Made by a program: the position numbers and the translations under genes. DNA of 53,751 bases from Syntrophaceae bacterium UBA4810 (lineage in GTDB: Bacteria; Desulfobacterota; Syntrophia; Syntrophales; Smithellaceae), in contig DHGA01000094.1 of NCBI GenBank assembly GCA_002402545.1, positions 1-53,751 of the forward strand. The letters run 5' to 3'. The notes beneath the pieces were generated by a model. The model was not told the origin of the DNA and searched no databases. It worked only from the letters and a program-made list of their open reading frames with translations. Positions 23,839 to 34,599 of this stretch are shown in pieces; position 1 is the first letter of the stretch; each line of letters starts with the position of its first letter.

Positions 23839-26800
23839 GTGAAGTTAAACGATAAGACAGTTTTAGAACCATTGGTGAAGTTGAAGAAAAAAACTATCGG
23901 CGGCGCTTTCGGAAGAAAGTACTCCTACGATGAATTACCACTGCGCTCGGAATTGCTAAGTTCCGAACAGATGAAACAACACGGCAAAGCATTGGCGCAT
24001 GTGCATAAAGTGACCAGCGCCAGGGCTTCGGAACAGCTTCTGGCACGGCTTCATGAAAACGAAGATGTGCTGATTAAAACATGTAACCAGCTGACAGATG
24101 CGGTTAAAGATAACAGCACAATAGCTCTTGCCGAAGAATGGCTTCTGGATAACTTTTATTTAATTGAAGAGCATATTAGCCTGGCAAAAAGACACTTGTC
24201 CAAAGGTTATAGCCGTGGATTGCCGCGGCTGCAAAACGGGCCATCGGCCGGGCTCCCCCGTGTATATGATATTGCCCTTGAGACAATCTCTCACGGTGAT
24301 GGACGGGTGGATATGGAAAGTCTCATTGGCTTTGTTACGGCTTACCAGACAATAACCCCTCTGAAATTGGGCGAGTTGTGGGCAATTCCGATTATGTTGC
24401 GCCTGGCGCTAATCGAAAATTTGCGGCGCATTGGAACACGAATTATTGCCGGCATTGCCAACAGGGACCGAGCCGATTATTGGGCGAACCAGATGGCCAA
24501 TATCGCGAGGAGCGATCCCAAAAGCCTCGTTTTGGTAATCGCCGATATGGCACGGTCCGATCAACCGATGACCAGTTCATTTGTCGCGGAATTTACGCGC
24601 CGTTTGCAAGGACAAAGTCCGGCACTGGCTCTGCCCATCACCTGGATTGAGCAGCGGCTTGCCGAGTCTCATTTGACGATTGAACAGCTGGTCCGCTCCG
24701 AAAATCAGCAACAGGCCGCCGACCAGGTATCTGTAAGTAACAGCATCGGCAGCCTGAGGTTTCTGACATCCATGAACTGGCATGAGTTTGTGGAGACGAT
24801 TAGCGTTGTCGAACAGACTCTGCGTGAAGACCCCTGTGATGTTTATATCAAAATGGATTTTGACACGAGAGACCGTTATCGTCACGCCGTGGAAAAGATA
24901 GCAAAACAAAGCCTCCTCTCCGAAAGTGACGTGGCGCGTTTAGCCATTGATTTATCCCGCCAAGCCTCATCTGCGTGCAGAAATGGCGAGCGGGAGACCC
25001 ATGTTGGTTTTTATCTGATCGATAAAGGATTACCCACGCTTGAACAAAGAGCTCAAATACGCAAGCCAATCTCTGAGTTCATCCGTCGAATCTTCTTCAG
25101 ATTTCCGTTGTTCATATATCTTTTGGCCATAATGGCTATAACTTTCATCGCGGCCTTCGGCTTACTTCTAAAAGTTCAAAACCATAGTTTGCACGGCTGG
25201 CTACTTGTGCCTATCGCTATTATTTTTATTCTGGGCGCAAGCAGTCTGTCCGTAGCGCTGACCAACTGGCTGGCTACGCTTTTCGCCCATCCGTATCTGC
25301 TGCCGCGTATGGATTTTTCCCGGGAAATTCCAACGGAATCAAGCACGCTGGTGGTCATCCCGACTATGCTTTCGTCTGCTCAAAACGTAGAAGCCCTAGT
25401 TGAATCACTGGAGATAAGATTTTTGGCTAATCGGGATAACAACCTGCACTTTGCCTTACTGACCGATTTCCTCGATGCCCATGAAGAAAAGATTTCCACG
25501 GACGATGAGCTGATTCGGTTGGCTCAAAAGAGGATTGAAGAACTAAATGATAAGTATAGGGGCACAAAAGGAGGAACTTTCTTTCTCTTCCATCGTTCGC
25601 GTAGCTGGAATCCTGAGGAGCAAATTTGGATGGGTTATGAGCGTAAGCGTGGAAAGATTGCCCAGCTGAACGCTTTTCTGCGCGGCGGCGCAAAAGATTG
25701 TTTCTCTCACGTCATTGGTATTCCGGAAATATTATCTAATGTGAAATACGTCATTACTCTGGATACGGACACTCAACTTCCTCGCGATTCCGCGCAGCAA
25801 TTCGTGGGAGCGATGGCCCATCCTCTGAATCGTCCACGTTATGATGAAGCGCGGCAGCGCGTTTGTGAAGGTTATGGCATTCTTCAGCCGCGCATCGCCG
25901 AAACCCTATCGGGTGATGGCAAGTCTTGGTACGCGCGCCTCTGGGGGGGCGAAACCGGTATTGACCCTTATACGCGTGTTGTTTCCAATATCTACCAGGA
26001 TGTTTTTGGTGAAGGTTCATACATAGGTAAAGGCATTTATGATGTCGATGCGTTTGAGCAGGCTCTCCGTGGCCGCTTCCCGGAAAACCGGATACTCAGC
26101 CATGATCTGATAGAAGGTTGCTTCGCGCGTTCAGGTTTGCTCTCTGATGTTCAGTTGTACGAAGAATATCCGTCTCAATATCGTATGGATGTGAACCGCA
26201 GGCATCGCTGGATTCGCGGAGACTGGCAAATTGCCAGTTGGCTAAGATCGGTCGTTCCCACCGCAGACGGCGGACAGCAGAAAAATAAAATATCATGGCT
26301 TTCCCAGTGGAAGATTTTCGATAACCTCAGGCGCTCTCTGGTTCCCGCGGCTTTGACCTTGATGTTAATTATGGGATGGGCCATCATTTCTCCGGTTTGG
26401 CTGTGGACAATAATGGTGGTTGGAATTCTTCTCATTCCTCCCGCGGGCGAAATACTGCTGGAACTCTTCCGCAAGCCGGGAGATGTGTTATGGAACCAAC
26501 ACTTGTTCACAGCACTGCGTCAGGCCCGCAGGCACTTTTTTCAGACTTTGTACACCCTTGTTTGTCTTCCCTATGAAGCATTTTTTAGCCTGGACGCGAT
26601 TGCTCGTACTCTCTGGCGAATGCACGTTTCACACAAGCGGCTGCTGGAGTGGAACCCTTCCGGAAACTTGGCGAGCCGTAACCTGAATACCTTTGCCGCT
26701 TCCTGTCGGTCGATGTGGATAGCTCCTTTACTTTCTTTGGTGCTATTTATTTATCTCACGATGGCCAGACCCGGCGCTCTTGGCGCGGCCATGTTCGTAC

Positions 26801-29800
26801 TTGTTCTGTGGTTTCTCTCTCCCGGAATTATCTGGTGGGTCAGCAGGCCAATTACGCTCAGTGTTATAAAACTTAAAGAAGAGCAAATGATTTTTCTGAG
26901 AAAAATTGCCCGTAAAACCTGGGCGTTCTTCGAAACATTTGTCGGGCCCGATGATCATTGGCTGCCGCCGGATAACTATCAGGAGCATCCGGCTGCCGTC
27001 ATCGCGCATCGCACATCGCCGACAAACATGGGGCTGGCCTTGCTGGCAAATTTATCCGCGTATGATTTTGGTTATATTTCGGCGGGAGACTTAATCGAAC
27101 GCACTGCCGATACCTTCCATACGATGGGGAAATTGCAGCGCTATCGTGGTCACTTTTATAATTGGTACGACACACAAAGCCTAGCCACACTGCGGCCTCA
27201 TTACATATCTACCGTGGATAGTGGAAATCTCAGCGGACACTTATTAACGTTACGGCGGGGACTTATTGAGCTTCCCGATCAGAAGATTTGCGGATTTCAA
27301 TTGTTTAACGGCATTGGCGACACTATTGCTGTTCTGACAGATGTTGCGGGAGCGGGAGCGCCAAAACAGCTTGCCGATTTTCAAAAATATCTGTCCTTAT
27401 TGCCGGATTCCGATAAAAAGATGCTTAAGCCATTGCGGCGGCGCCTCGACGATCTGGCAAACGCCTCAATTGATCTTGCCCGCGCCTTTAACACAAACAA
27501 CGATAGTGATGCCTTGTGGTGGGTAAAAGCTCTGGTGCATCAATGTTCCGATGCCTTGGAAGAAATTACTTTTTTCTGTCCGTGGATTACACTGACACAC
27601 CCTTCAGCCAGGCTAAGCGAGTTTCTTGAAACTATGGAGATTCCCACGCTGCGGGAGTTGATAACATCAAAAAAGAAATTAATAAATGTAATCGAAAACA
27701 TGGTTAGCATCAACGTAACTGCCGAAGAGAAAGCGTGGTTTGCCGATTTTCGCCGGATGATCAAGGAAGGCTCTGTCCGCGCCGCGGAAAGAATAGCGGC
27801 AATTGACCGCCTGGCAGCACAAGCAAATGACTTTGCTGATATGGATTATAGTTTTCTTTATGATAAAGGAAGTCATCTGTTGACTATTGGCTATAATACC
27901 ACTGAGCGCCGCCGGGACGCAAGTTACTATGACCTGCTGGCTTCAGAGGCTAGATTTTGCAGTTTTATCGGCATCGCGCAGGGGAATTTGCCACAGGAGA
28001 ACTGGTTTGCGCTGGGACGACTGCTGACGAATCCGGGAAGATATCCGGTTCTTCTTTCCTGGGACGGTTCAATGTTCGAATATCTTATGCCGCTTTTGGT
28101 GATGCCCACTTATGAAAGCACACTGCTGGATCAGACATATAAGGCGGCTGTCCGCCGGCAGATTGACTATGGAAAAAGCCGGGGTGTGCCCTGGGGCATT
28201 TCCGAATCCGGTTACAGTACAATAGATGTACATCAAAACTATCAGTATCGCGCCTTCGGTGTTCCGGGGCTTGGCCTCAAACGAGGGCTTTCCGATGATC
28301 TGGTTGTCGCGCCGTATGCTTCAGCTCTGGCGTTGATGGTCGCGTCGGAAGAAGCCTGCCTGAATTTGCAGCAGCTTGCCCGAGAGGGCATGGAAGGGCC
28401 ATATGGTTTTTACGAAGCGATAGATTACACTTCTTCGCGTCTGCCTCGCGGTAAATCGAGTGTTGTGGTCAAATCGTTCATGGCTCATCACCAGGGCATG
28501 AGTTTGCTAGCCTTATCCCATCTTCTGCTTGATTGTCCGATGCAGAAACGTTTCGCGTCCGAGCCGATGTTTCAATCAACCATGCTGCTGCTACAGGAGC
28601 GTATTCCCCGGGCGGTGGCCTTCTACCGGCAGATCTCCGAGGATACTACCATGCGTAAAGCTACAATCACCCAGGAGTTTCCGGCGCGGATGTTTAAAAC
28701 TCCCCATACACCCATACCGAAGGTGCAATTACTGTCCAATGGAAGGTACCATGTGATGATCACTAACGCGGGAGGTGGATATAGCCGCTTTCAGGAGTTG
28801 GCCGTCACACGCTGGCGTGAAGACTCTACCCGCGATAATTGGGGAACATTCTGTTATATTCGCGATACGACCAATGGAGAGTTTTGGTCAATAGCTTATC
28901 AACCAACGCTGAAACAGCCGGAAAGATATGAAGCTATTTTCTCTGACGCCAGGGTTGAGTTTCGGCGTCGGGATAATGAAATCGACACACACACGCAAAT
29001 AGCCGTATCCCCCGAGGATGATATTGAACTGCGCCGTGTTCGCATCACCAACCGTTCGCGAAAGCCAAGAGAGCTGGATATAAACAGTTACGCGGAAATT
29101 GTTCTGGCGGAGCCTGCAGCCGACGCGCTGCATCCCGCGTTTGCCAATCTTTTTGTTCAGACGGAAATCATCCGTGAACGCCAGACAATTCTCTGCACAA
29201 GAAGGCCGCGTTCAAAAGATGAACCTTCGCACTGGATGTTTCACCTGATGGCCTTGCACGGTAAACCAAACAAGGGAGTCTCCTATGAAACGGATCGCTT
29301 AAAGTTTATTGGCCGTGGAAATACTTTGGCCGATCCGCAGGCGATGCGTTGGTCTGAAAATATTTCAGAAACACTTTCGAATACTCAAGGCTCCGTTCTC
29401 GATCCCATAGCGGCGATACGTTGCCGCGTTAAGCTGGACGCGGGAGAATCGGTGATGATTGATATTGTTTCCGGTATCAGTGATACTCGGGAGCAGGCGC
29501 TTGGCCTTTCCGAAAAATATCACGATCAGCGTCTTGCTGATCGTGTTTTTGATCTGGCGTGGACTCATAGCCAGGTAGTTTTGCGTCAAATCAATGCCTC
29601 AGAAGCTGATGCCCAACTTTACGGGCAACTGGCCGGTTGCGTTATTTACAGCAATTCATCACTGCGCGCTGATCAGAAAATAATCATCAAAAACCGTCGC
29701 GGGCAATCGGGTTTATGGGGTTACGCCATTTCCGGAGATGTGCCCATTGTGTTGCTCCAGATCGGTGACCACGCAAACATCGAACTTGTGCGTCAACTCG

Positions 29801-32601
29801 AACAGGCGCACGCGTACTGGCGTTTAAAAGGTCTGGCGGTGGATTTGATGATTTGGAATGAAGATAATGCAATCTACAGACAATTCCTCCACGACCAGAT
29901 AAAAGACATGATTACAGCAGGGACGGAAGCAAAAGTTGTCGATAAACCAGGTGGCATATTTCTCCGGCCTGGTGATCAGATATCCAATGAAGACAGGATT
30001 CTTCTGCAAACTGTTGCCCGTATAGTAATTAAGGATAGCTGGGGAACTCTGGCGGAACAAATCAGCCGTCGTTCTCTTAGAGAAACAGTTGTTCCGCGTT
30101 TTAAGCCGACGCGCGCGCAACATACGGGAATCCGGAAAACAGAGGAAATTCCTTCCTCTTCTCTGCTTTTCGAAAACGGACTGGGCGGATTTACACCCGA
30201 CGGGCGCGAATATGTCATCACGACAAAACCCGGTCAGGTGACGCCGGCGCCCTGGGTAAATGTATTGGCTAACCCGCACTTTGGAACAGTTGTTTCAGAG
30301 AGCGGCTCTGCTTCAACATGGAAGGAGAATGCTCATGAGTTCCGCCTGACACCCTGGTACAACGATCCCGTAAGCGATCCGAGCGGAGAAGCATTCTATA
30401 TCCGCGATGAAGAAACCGGACATTTCTGGTCACCCACGCCCCTGCCCTGCCACTCGGCAATACCCTACATCAGCCGGCATGGATTCGGTTATAGTGTTTT
30501 CGAACATACGGAAGAAGGAATTCGATCAGAGCTGTGGATCTATGTGGCCATCGACGCGCCGGTCAAATTTACCGTATTAAAGTTACGCAATGATTCTGGG
30601 CGGTCCCGTAGTCTGTCGGTAACAGGTTACGTGGAGTGGGTGCTCGGTGATTTGCGGTCCAAAACAATGATGCATGTGACCACCGAAGTCGATACGGGAA
30701 GCGGAGCGCTTTTCGCGCGCAACGCTTACAACGCGGAATTTGCCGATCGGGTGGTTTTCTTTGATGTAGACGATAAAAATCGTAACATCACCGGAGACAG
30801 AACGGAGTTTATCGGGCGCAATGGTGCGCTTTCTGCTCCTGCGGCAATGACGCGGACACATCTCTCCGGCAAAGTTGGCGCGGCTCTGGATCCCTGCGGC
30901 GCCATCCAAGTTAATTTGGAATTAGACGCCGGGCAAGTTCAGGAAACAATCTTCAGGCTGGGTGTTACCGGAAGAAGAGGCGCGGATGATGCCAGCAACA
31001 CAGTCAAAAGTTTTAGAGGATCAACCATCGCGCAAAGCGTTCTGGAAGCGGTGCAGGAATACTGGTACAAAACTTTGGGTGTCATACAGATAGAAACTCC
31101 GGATGCGTCTGTGAATGTGCTAGCCAATGGCTGGCTTTTATACCAGACGATCGCCTGCCGTCTTTGGGCGCGTAACGGTTATTACCAATCCGGCGGCGCT
31201 TTCGGCTTCCGTGACCAGCTGCAGGATACCATGGCGCTTGTTTATGCCGTACCAGACATTGTCCGTCAGCACCTGCTTTTATGCGCGAGCCGTCAATTTC
31301 AGGATGGCGATGTCCAGCATTGGTGGCATCCGCCTTCAGGAAGAGGTGTGCGCACACGATGTTCCGATGATTATCTGTGGCTGCCTTTGGCCGTGAGTCG
31401 CTATATTATCACTACCGGTGATTTGAGAATCTTGGATGAACTCGTCAGATTTATTGATGGCCGCCAGGTAAGAGAAGGTGAGGATTCCTATTACGATCTG
31501 CCGGGTGTAACTGATGAAACAGCTAGTTTATACGATCACTGTGTGCGAGCGATTAAAAAAGGCCTAAGATTCGGTAGCCACGATCTGCCGCTGATGGGCA
31601 CAGGCGATTGGAATGATGGGATGAATAAGGTGGGAGAGGCAGGCCGGGGCGAAAGTGTCTGGATGGGCTTTTTTCTGTATGAAATATTAATTAAGTTTGC
31701 CGAAATTGCCCGTCTAAAAAGTGACATGGCTTTTGCCGAGTTGTGCCACAGCCAGGCAAGTAAGTTGCAGCAAAGCATTGAGCGCGATGGTTGGGATGGC
31801 CAGTGGTACCGCCGCGCCTATTTCGATGACGGATCTTTATTGGGATCGGCAACGAACATGGAATGCCGTATTGACTCGATTGCACAAAGCTGGTCTGTTC
31901 TGTCGGGAGCTGGCGCGCCTGAACGGATGCGGCAAGCTATGGAATCCGTAGATGCGCTTCTGGTTCACCGGGATAAAAAACTGATCCAATTACTTGACCC
32001 GCCCTTTGACAAATCTGAAATGGAGCCAGGCTATATTAAAGGTTATGTGCCCGGCGTGAGAGAAAATGGCGGCCAGTACACACACGCGGCCATCTGGGCG
32101 GCCATGGCCTTTGCTGCGCTTGGCGACCATCAGCGCCTGTGGGATATATTGTCCATCATCAATCCGATCAATCACGCGCTATCGCCTGCTCAAATCGCTA
32201 TCTATAAAGTCGAGCCTTATGTTGTTGCTTCCGACGTTTATGCTGTTTCGCCGCATGTCGGTCGCGGCGGCTGGACATGGTTTACCGGTTCCGCCGCCTG
32301 GATGTACCGGCTGATCCTGGAATCACTTTTGGGACTCTCGATCAATATGGATAAAATGAGTTTTGAGCCCTGCCTTCCCGCCCATTGGAAAGAGTTCACA
32401 ATTCTTTATACGTTTAGAGAGACTTCTTACAAAATTATTGTGAGGCAAACAGATGACAGCGACGAAGAGACAAGTGTCACCCTGGACGGCTTCGCCAGAC
32501 CCGACCGGACAATTCAACTGATTAATGATCGGCAGGAACATTTTGTCGAGGTAAAAATACCGTCCGCGGGTATGGAGAAAAGTATATTGCTATCAGAATA
32601 A
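23839..32601 (+). CDS. ndvB: Cyclic beta-1,2-glucan synthase, NdvB-like
   Basis: A 2920-residue membrane enzyme starting at GTG 23839. Such proteins use UDP-glucose to build a protein-linked glucan, trim and cyclise it; the product is periplasmic cyclic glucan used in osmotic adaptation and host interaction. Membrane segments cluster at about residues 420-475, 834-870 and 957-1005. The glycosyltransferase (GT84) domain lies between, with TLDTDTQLP near 640 and NRRHRWIRGDWQ near 794. After it come the glucoamylase-like region and two carbohydrate-binding/GH94 blocks; GTGDWNDGMNKVG near 2587 carries the phosphorylase-type acidic residue. Full length compared with rhizobial NdvB (about 2800-2870). 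The next gene follows after 57 bases. Confidence 0.93.
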   Translation: MKLNDKTVLEPLVKLKKKTIGGAFGRKYSYDELPLRSELLSSEQMKQHGKALAHVHKVTSARASEQLLARLHENEDVLIKTCNQLTDAVKDNSTIALAEEWLLDNFYLIEEHISLAKRHLSKGYSRGLPRLQNGPSAGLPRVYDIALETISHGDGRVDMESLIGFVTAYQTITPLKLGELWAIPIMLRLALIENLRRIGTRIIAGIANRDRADYWANQMANIARSDPKSLVLVIADMARSDQPMTSSFVAEFTRRLQGQSPALALPITWIEQRLAESHLTIEQLVRSENQQQAADQVSVSNSIGSLRFLTSMNWHEFVETISVVEQTLREDPCDVYIKMDFDTRDRYRHAVEKIAKQSLLSESDVARLAIDLSRQASSACRNGERETHVGFYLIDKGLPTLEQRAQIRKPISEFIRRIFFRFPLFIYLLAIMAITFIAAFGLLLKVQNHSLHGWLLVPIAIIFILGASSLSVALTNWLATLFAHPYLLPRMDFSREIPTESSTLVVIPTMLSSAQNVEALVESLEIRFLANRDNNLHFALLTDFLDAHEEKISTDDELIRLAQKRIEELNDKYRGTKGGTFFLFHRSRSWNPEEQIWMGYERKRGKIAQLNAFLRGGAKDCFSHVIGIPEILSNVKYVITLDTDTQLPRDSAQQFVGAMAHPLNRPRYDEARQRVCEGYGILQPRIAETLSGDGKSWYARLWGGETGIDPYTRVVSNIYQDVFGEGSYIGKGIYDVDAFEQALRGRFPENRILSHDLIEGCFARSGLLSDVQLYEEYPSQYRMDVNRRHRWIRGDWQIASWLRSVVPTADGGQQKNKISWLSQWKIFDNLRRSLVPAALTLMLIMGWAIISPVWLWTIMVVGILLIPPAGEILLELFRKPGDVLWNQHLFTALRQARRHFFQTLYTLVCLPYEAFFSLDAIARTLWRMHVSHKRLLEWNPSGNLASRNLNTFAASCRSMWIAPLLSLVLFIYLTMARPGALGAAMFVLVLWFLSPGIIWWVSRPITLSVIKLKEEQMIFLRKIARKTWAFFETFVGPDDHWLPPDNYQEHPAAVIAHRTSPTNMGLALLANLSAYDFGYISAGDLIERTADTFHTMGKLQRYRGHFYNWYDTQSLATLRPHYISTVDSGNLSGHLLTLRRGLIELPDQKICGFQLFNGIGDTIAVLTDVAGAGAPKQLADFQKYLSLLPDSDKKMLKPLRRRLDDLANASIDLARAFNTNNDSDALWWVKALVHQCSDALEEITFFCPWITLTHPSARLSEFLETMEIPTLRELITSKKKLINVIENMVSINVTAEEKAWFADFRRMIKEGSVRAAERIAAIDRLAAQANDFADMDYSFLYDKGSHLLTIGYNTTERRRDASYYDLLASEARFCSFIGIAQGNLPQENWFALGRLLTNPGRYPVLLSWDGSMFEYLMPLLVMPTYESTLLDQTYKAAVRRQIDYGKSRGVPWGISESGYSTIDVHQNYQYRAFGVPGLGLKRGLSDDLVVAPYASALALMVASEEACLNLQQLAREGMEGPYGFYEAIDYTSSRLPRGKSSVVVKSFMAHHQGMSLLALSHLLLDCPMQKRFASEPMFQSTMLLLQERIPRAVAFYRQISEDTTMRKATITQEFPARMFKTPHTPIPKVQLLSNGRYHVMITNAGGGYSRFQELAVTRWREDSTRDNWGTFCYIRDTTNGEFWSIAYQPTLKQPERYEAIFSDARVEFRRRDNEIDTHTQIAVSPEDDIELRRVRITNRSRKPRELDINSYAEIVLAEPAADALHPAFANLFVQTEIIRERQTILCTRRPRSKDEPSHWMFHLMALHGKPNKGVSYETDRLKFIGRGNTLADPQAMRWSENISETLSNTQGSVLDPIAAIRCRVKLDAGESVMIDIVSGISDTREQALGLSEKYHDQRLADRVFDLAWTHSQVVLRQINASEADAQLYGQLAGCVIYSNSSLRADQKIIIKNRRGQSGLWGYAISGDVPIVLLQIGDHANIELVRQLEQAHAYWRLKGLAVDLMIWNEDNAIYRQFLHDQIKDMITAGTEAKVVDKPGGIFLRPGDQISNEDRILLQTVARIVIKDSWGTLAEQISRRSLRETVVPRFKPTRAQHTGIRKTEEIPSSSLLFENGLGGFTPDGREYVITTKPGQVTPAPWVNVLANPHFGTVVSESGSASTWKENAHEFRLTPWYNDPVSDPSGEAFYIRDEETGHFWSPTPLPCHSAIPYISRHGFGYSVFEHTEEGIRSELWIYVAIDAPVKFTVLKLRNDSGRSRSLSVTGYVEWVLGDLRSKTMMHVTTEVDTGSGALFARNAYNAEFADRVVFFDVDDKNRNITGDRTEFIGRNGALSAPAAMTRTHLSGKVGAALDPCGAIQVNLELDAGQVQETIFRLGVTGRRGADDASNTVKSFRGSTIAQSVLEAVQEYWYKTLGVIQIETPDASVNVLANGWLLYQTIACRLWARNGYYQSGGAFGFRDQLQDTMALVYAVPDIVRQHLLLCASRQFQDGDVQHWWHPPSGRGVRTRCSDDYLWLPLAVSRYIITTGDLRILDELVRFIDGRQVREGEDSYYDLPGVTDETASLYDHCVRAIKKGLRFGSHDLPLMGTGDWNDGMNKVGEAGRGESVWMGFFLYEILIKFAEIARLKSDMAFAELCHSQASKLQQSIERDGWDGQWYRRAYFDDGSLLGSATNMECRIDSIAQSWSVLSGAGAPERMRQAMESVDALLVHRDKKLIQLLDPPFDKSEMEPGYIKGYVPGVRENGGQYTHAAIWAAMAFAALGDHQRLWDILSIINPINHALSPAQIAIYKVEPYVVASDVYAVSPHVGRGGWTWFTGSAAWMYRLILESLLGLSINMDKMSFEPCLPAHWKEFTILYTFRETSYKIIVRQTDDSDEETSVTLDGFARPDRTIQLINDRQEHFVEVKIPSAGMEKSILLSE

Positions 32602-32658
32602 AGGGTTCTTTTTTTCATTTAAAAATTTAAATATTTTTACTACACAGGGAAGAAAATT

Positions 32659-33762
32659 ATGAAAATGAAAATAGCCATATTAACAGGCGGAGGGGACTGT
32701 CCGGGACTCAACGGCGCTATCAAATGGGTAACGAAAAGCGCGCTTGATCCGAAAATTGCGGCCAATCGTTCCATGTCTTTTGAAGTTATTGGCATTGCTG
32801 ACGGTTGGAAAGGCATTATCGAGGTTGATCCCGATGATCCGAGAAGCTGCGAGAAGTACATCAAGCATTTAGACGAAGAGATCGTCCGGACATGGGATCG
32901 TTACGGAGGAACAAATCTTGGAACGTCGCGAACAAATCCGTTTAATCCCCAAAATGACCGTTCGGCAAAGGTCATTGAAAATATCAAAAAGTTAGGAATT
33001 GACGCGCTTGTTGTCATCGGCGGTGAAGATACCCTGGGTGTCGCCTATAAATTACATAAGTTGGGTATCAAAACGGTGGGTATCCCCAAAACAATCGACA
33101 ATGATCTTATGGGAACTGAATATTCACTGGGTTTTGACACCGCGATTAACGTTATCATGGAAGAAATCGACCGGTTGAGAACAACTGCCGGCTCCCATGG
33201 CCGCATTTTTGTTGTGGAAACAATGGGACGCCATGCCGGCTGGCTTGCTCTCCGCGGTGGCGAATGCAGCGGCGCGTATATTATTCTGATCCCTGAATAT
33301 CCGTTTGACATGGAACGCGTATGTGACCTTTTGCGGCAGCGGCATGGCCGTGAAATCAACTATTCCATCATTGTGGTTGCCGAAGCGGCCAAGCCCGCGG
33401 GAGGGCGGGAATGTCTCAAAGATAGTTGCGTTGATGATTTCGGGCATGAATCGATCGGCGGAATTGCCAGTTACGTGGCCTCTGAAATTCAACGCAAAAC
33501 CGGGTTTGAATCACGCCATATCATCCTGAGCCATCTCCAGCGCGGCGGGACACCTTCCGCCTACGATCGCCTGATGGCTAGATGGTTTGGTATTGCCGCT
33601 GTTGACATGATTATCAATGAGGATTTCGGACGCATGGTCTCCTATTCGCGCGGAGAAATTACCGGTGTTCCCCTGAAAGAAATTATCGATAAGCTAAAAT
33701 TAGTCGATGTAGAAAAATATTACGATACAGAAAGGTACAACGGACGCAGAACCATGCGTTAA
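32659..33762 (+). CDS. 6-phosphofructokinase, PPi-type signature
   Basis: A 367-residue PfkA-superfamily enzyme: phosphate loop GGGDCPGLNGAI at the N-terminus, VVIGGEDTLGVA (about 114-125), VGIPKTIDNDLMGT and the later MGRHAGWLAL. ATP-dependent enzymes normally have GGDGS and PGTIDND; here Asp replaces the second glycine and Lys stands in PKTIDND, as in pyrophosphate-dependent members. I therefore infer PPi as phosphoryl donor, making the step reversible between fructose 6-phosphate and fructose 1,6-bisphosphate. This suits energy-limited anaerobes. A GGGAAG site precedes the ATG. It may be co-transcribed with the glucan synthase gene upstream. Confidence 0.87.
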   Translation: MKMKIAILTGGGDCPGLNGAIKWVTKSALDPKIAANRSMSFEVIGIADGWKGIIEVDPDDPRSCEKYIKHLDEEIVRTWDRYGGTNLGTSRTNPFNPQNDRSAKVIENIKKLGIDALVVIGGEDTLGVAYKLHKLGIKTVGIPKTIDNDLMGTEYSLGFDTAINVIMEEIDRLRTTAGSHGRIFVVETMGRHAGWLALRGGECSGAYIILIPEYPFDMERVCDLLRQRHGREINYSIIVVAEAAKPAGGRECLKDSCVDDFGHESIGGIASYVASEIQRKTGFESRHIILSHLQRGGTPSAYDRLMARWFGIAAVDMIINEDFGRMVSYSRGEITGVPLKEIIDKLKLVDVEKYYDTERYNGRRTMR

Positions 33763-33843
33763 TGCTAATTCAAAGCCATAGCGCCGTCTTTTTTGTTAAT
33801 GCAGAATGCTGACCAATGTCAACTCAAGTATAGTTCAGGACAA

Positions 33844-34308
33844 CTAAAGCCATGCATAGCACTTGTCTCTATATTTTGACCAAGCCGTAATCCCATGCTT
33901 TTTTATTATTCTTAAATTGCTAATAATGCTATCCCCATGAAAAGGTATTAAGAAATCTAACTTGTCACACCTTTCGAAATTTTTACATTCCCAACAGCCA
34001 TCCAGATTCATTTCCTTGACACACTTTATTATTTTACATGACCCACCGCAACCATCACCGCCTGCCCCACATGGCGTCACACACTTGATTCCTGAAATCG
34101 CCTTTAAAGAAGCAATCAGTGAATCGAAGTTTTCAAATTCCTTCGTATGTGCACGCTTAACATTTGAATAGTTTCTAAAATGATCATTATCGACTTCATC
34201 TAATAATTCATCCGCTAAGTCAGAGGCTTTGCATTTGTAACGAATGCAATCTGCGCAATAAAGGCCACAATATCCTGTGAGGTCTTTTTCTGTCATGTAT
34301 TTTTCCAT
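33844..34308 (-). CDS. DUF3795 cysteine-rich protein
   Basis: A 154-residue protein with about fourteen cysteines in a DUF3795-like pattern: GYCGLYCADCIRYKC at the N-terminus, then CVTPCGAGGDGCGGSCKI, CVKEMNLDGCWECKNFERC and a C-terminal helix. The cysteines suggest bound zinc or an iron-sulfur cluster. No function is established for the family. An internal ATG at 34296 is an alternative start. The gene is isolated between a phosphofructokinase gene and the cyclase operon, and more AT-rich than either. Confidence 0.8.
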   Translation of the reverse strand: MEKYMTEKDLTGYCGLYCADCIRYKCKASDLADELLDEVDNDHFRNYSNVKRAHTKEFENFDSLIASLKAISGIKCVTPCGAGGDGCGGSCKIIKCVKEMNLDGCWECKNFERCDKLDFLIPFHGDSIISNLRIIKKHGITAWSKYRDKCYAWL

Positions 34309-34599
34309 ATAACAATTAATATACTAACTTCACTTTTCCCGATATTTTGAATATCATAATAACATAACTTTTATTTCGTTGATAGAAAAATACCCCTTTA
34401 TTCTCAGTGAATAGCAATCTACAGGATTTCGTATTTAGTGGTAATAATGATGAAAAGCGAACTTCGTAAAACATGGAAAAGTTGTCCAACTGCTCATCGA
34501 TTAGCGATTGAAACATTGCATAGCTGATAAATTTAATGATTTACTTCTTTCAGGAAGAGATGTTCAAACACGCTTCTTAAACATATTGTTTCTACTTGA

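Noticed and set aside
29824..30279. Long antisense frames within the glucan synthase gene
   Set aside because: Dozens of such frames occur across the 8.8-kb gene as expected by chance; none has a ribosome site or known motif.
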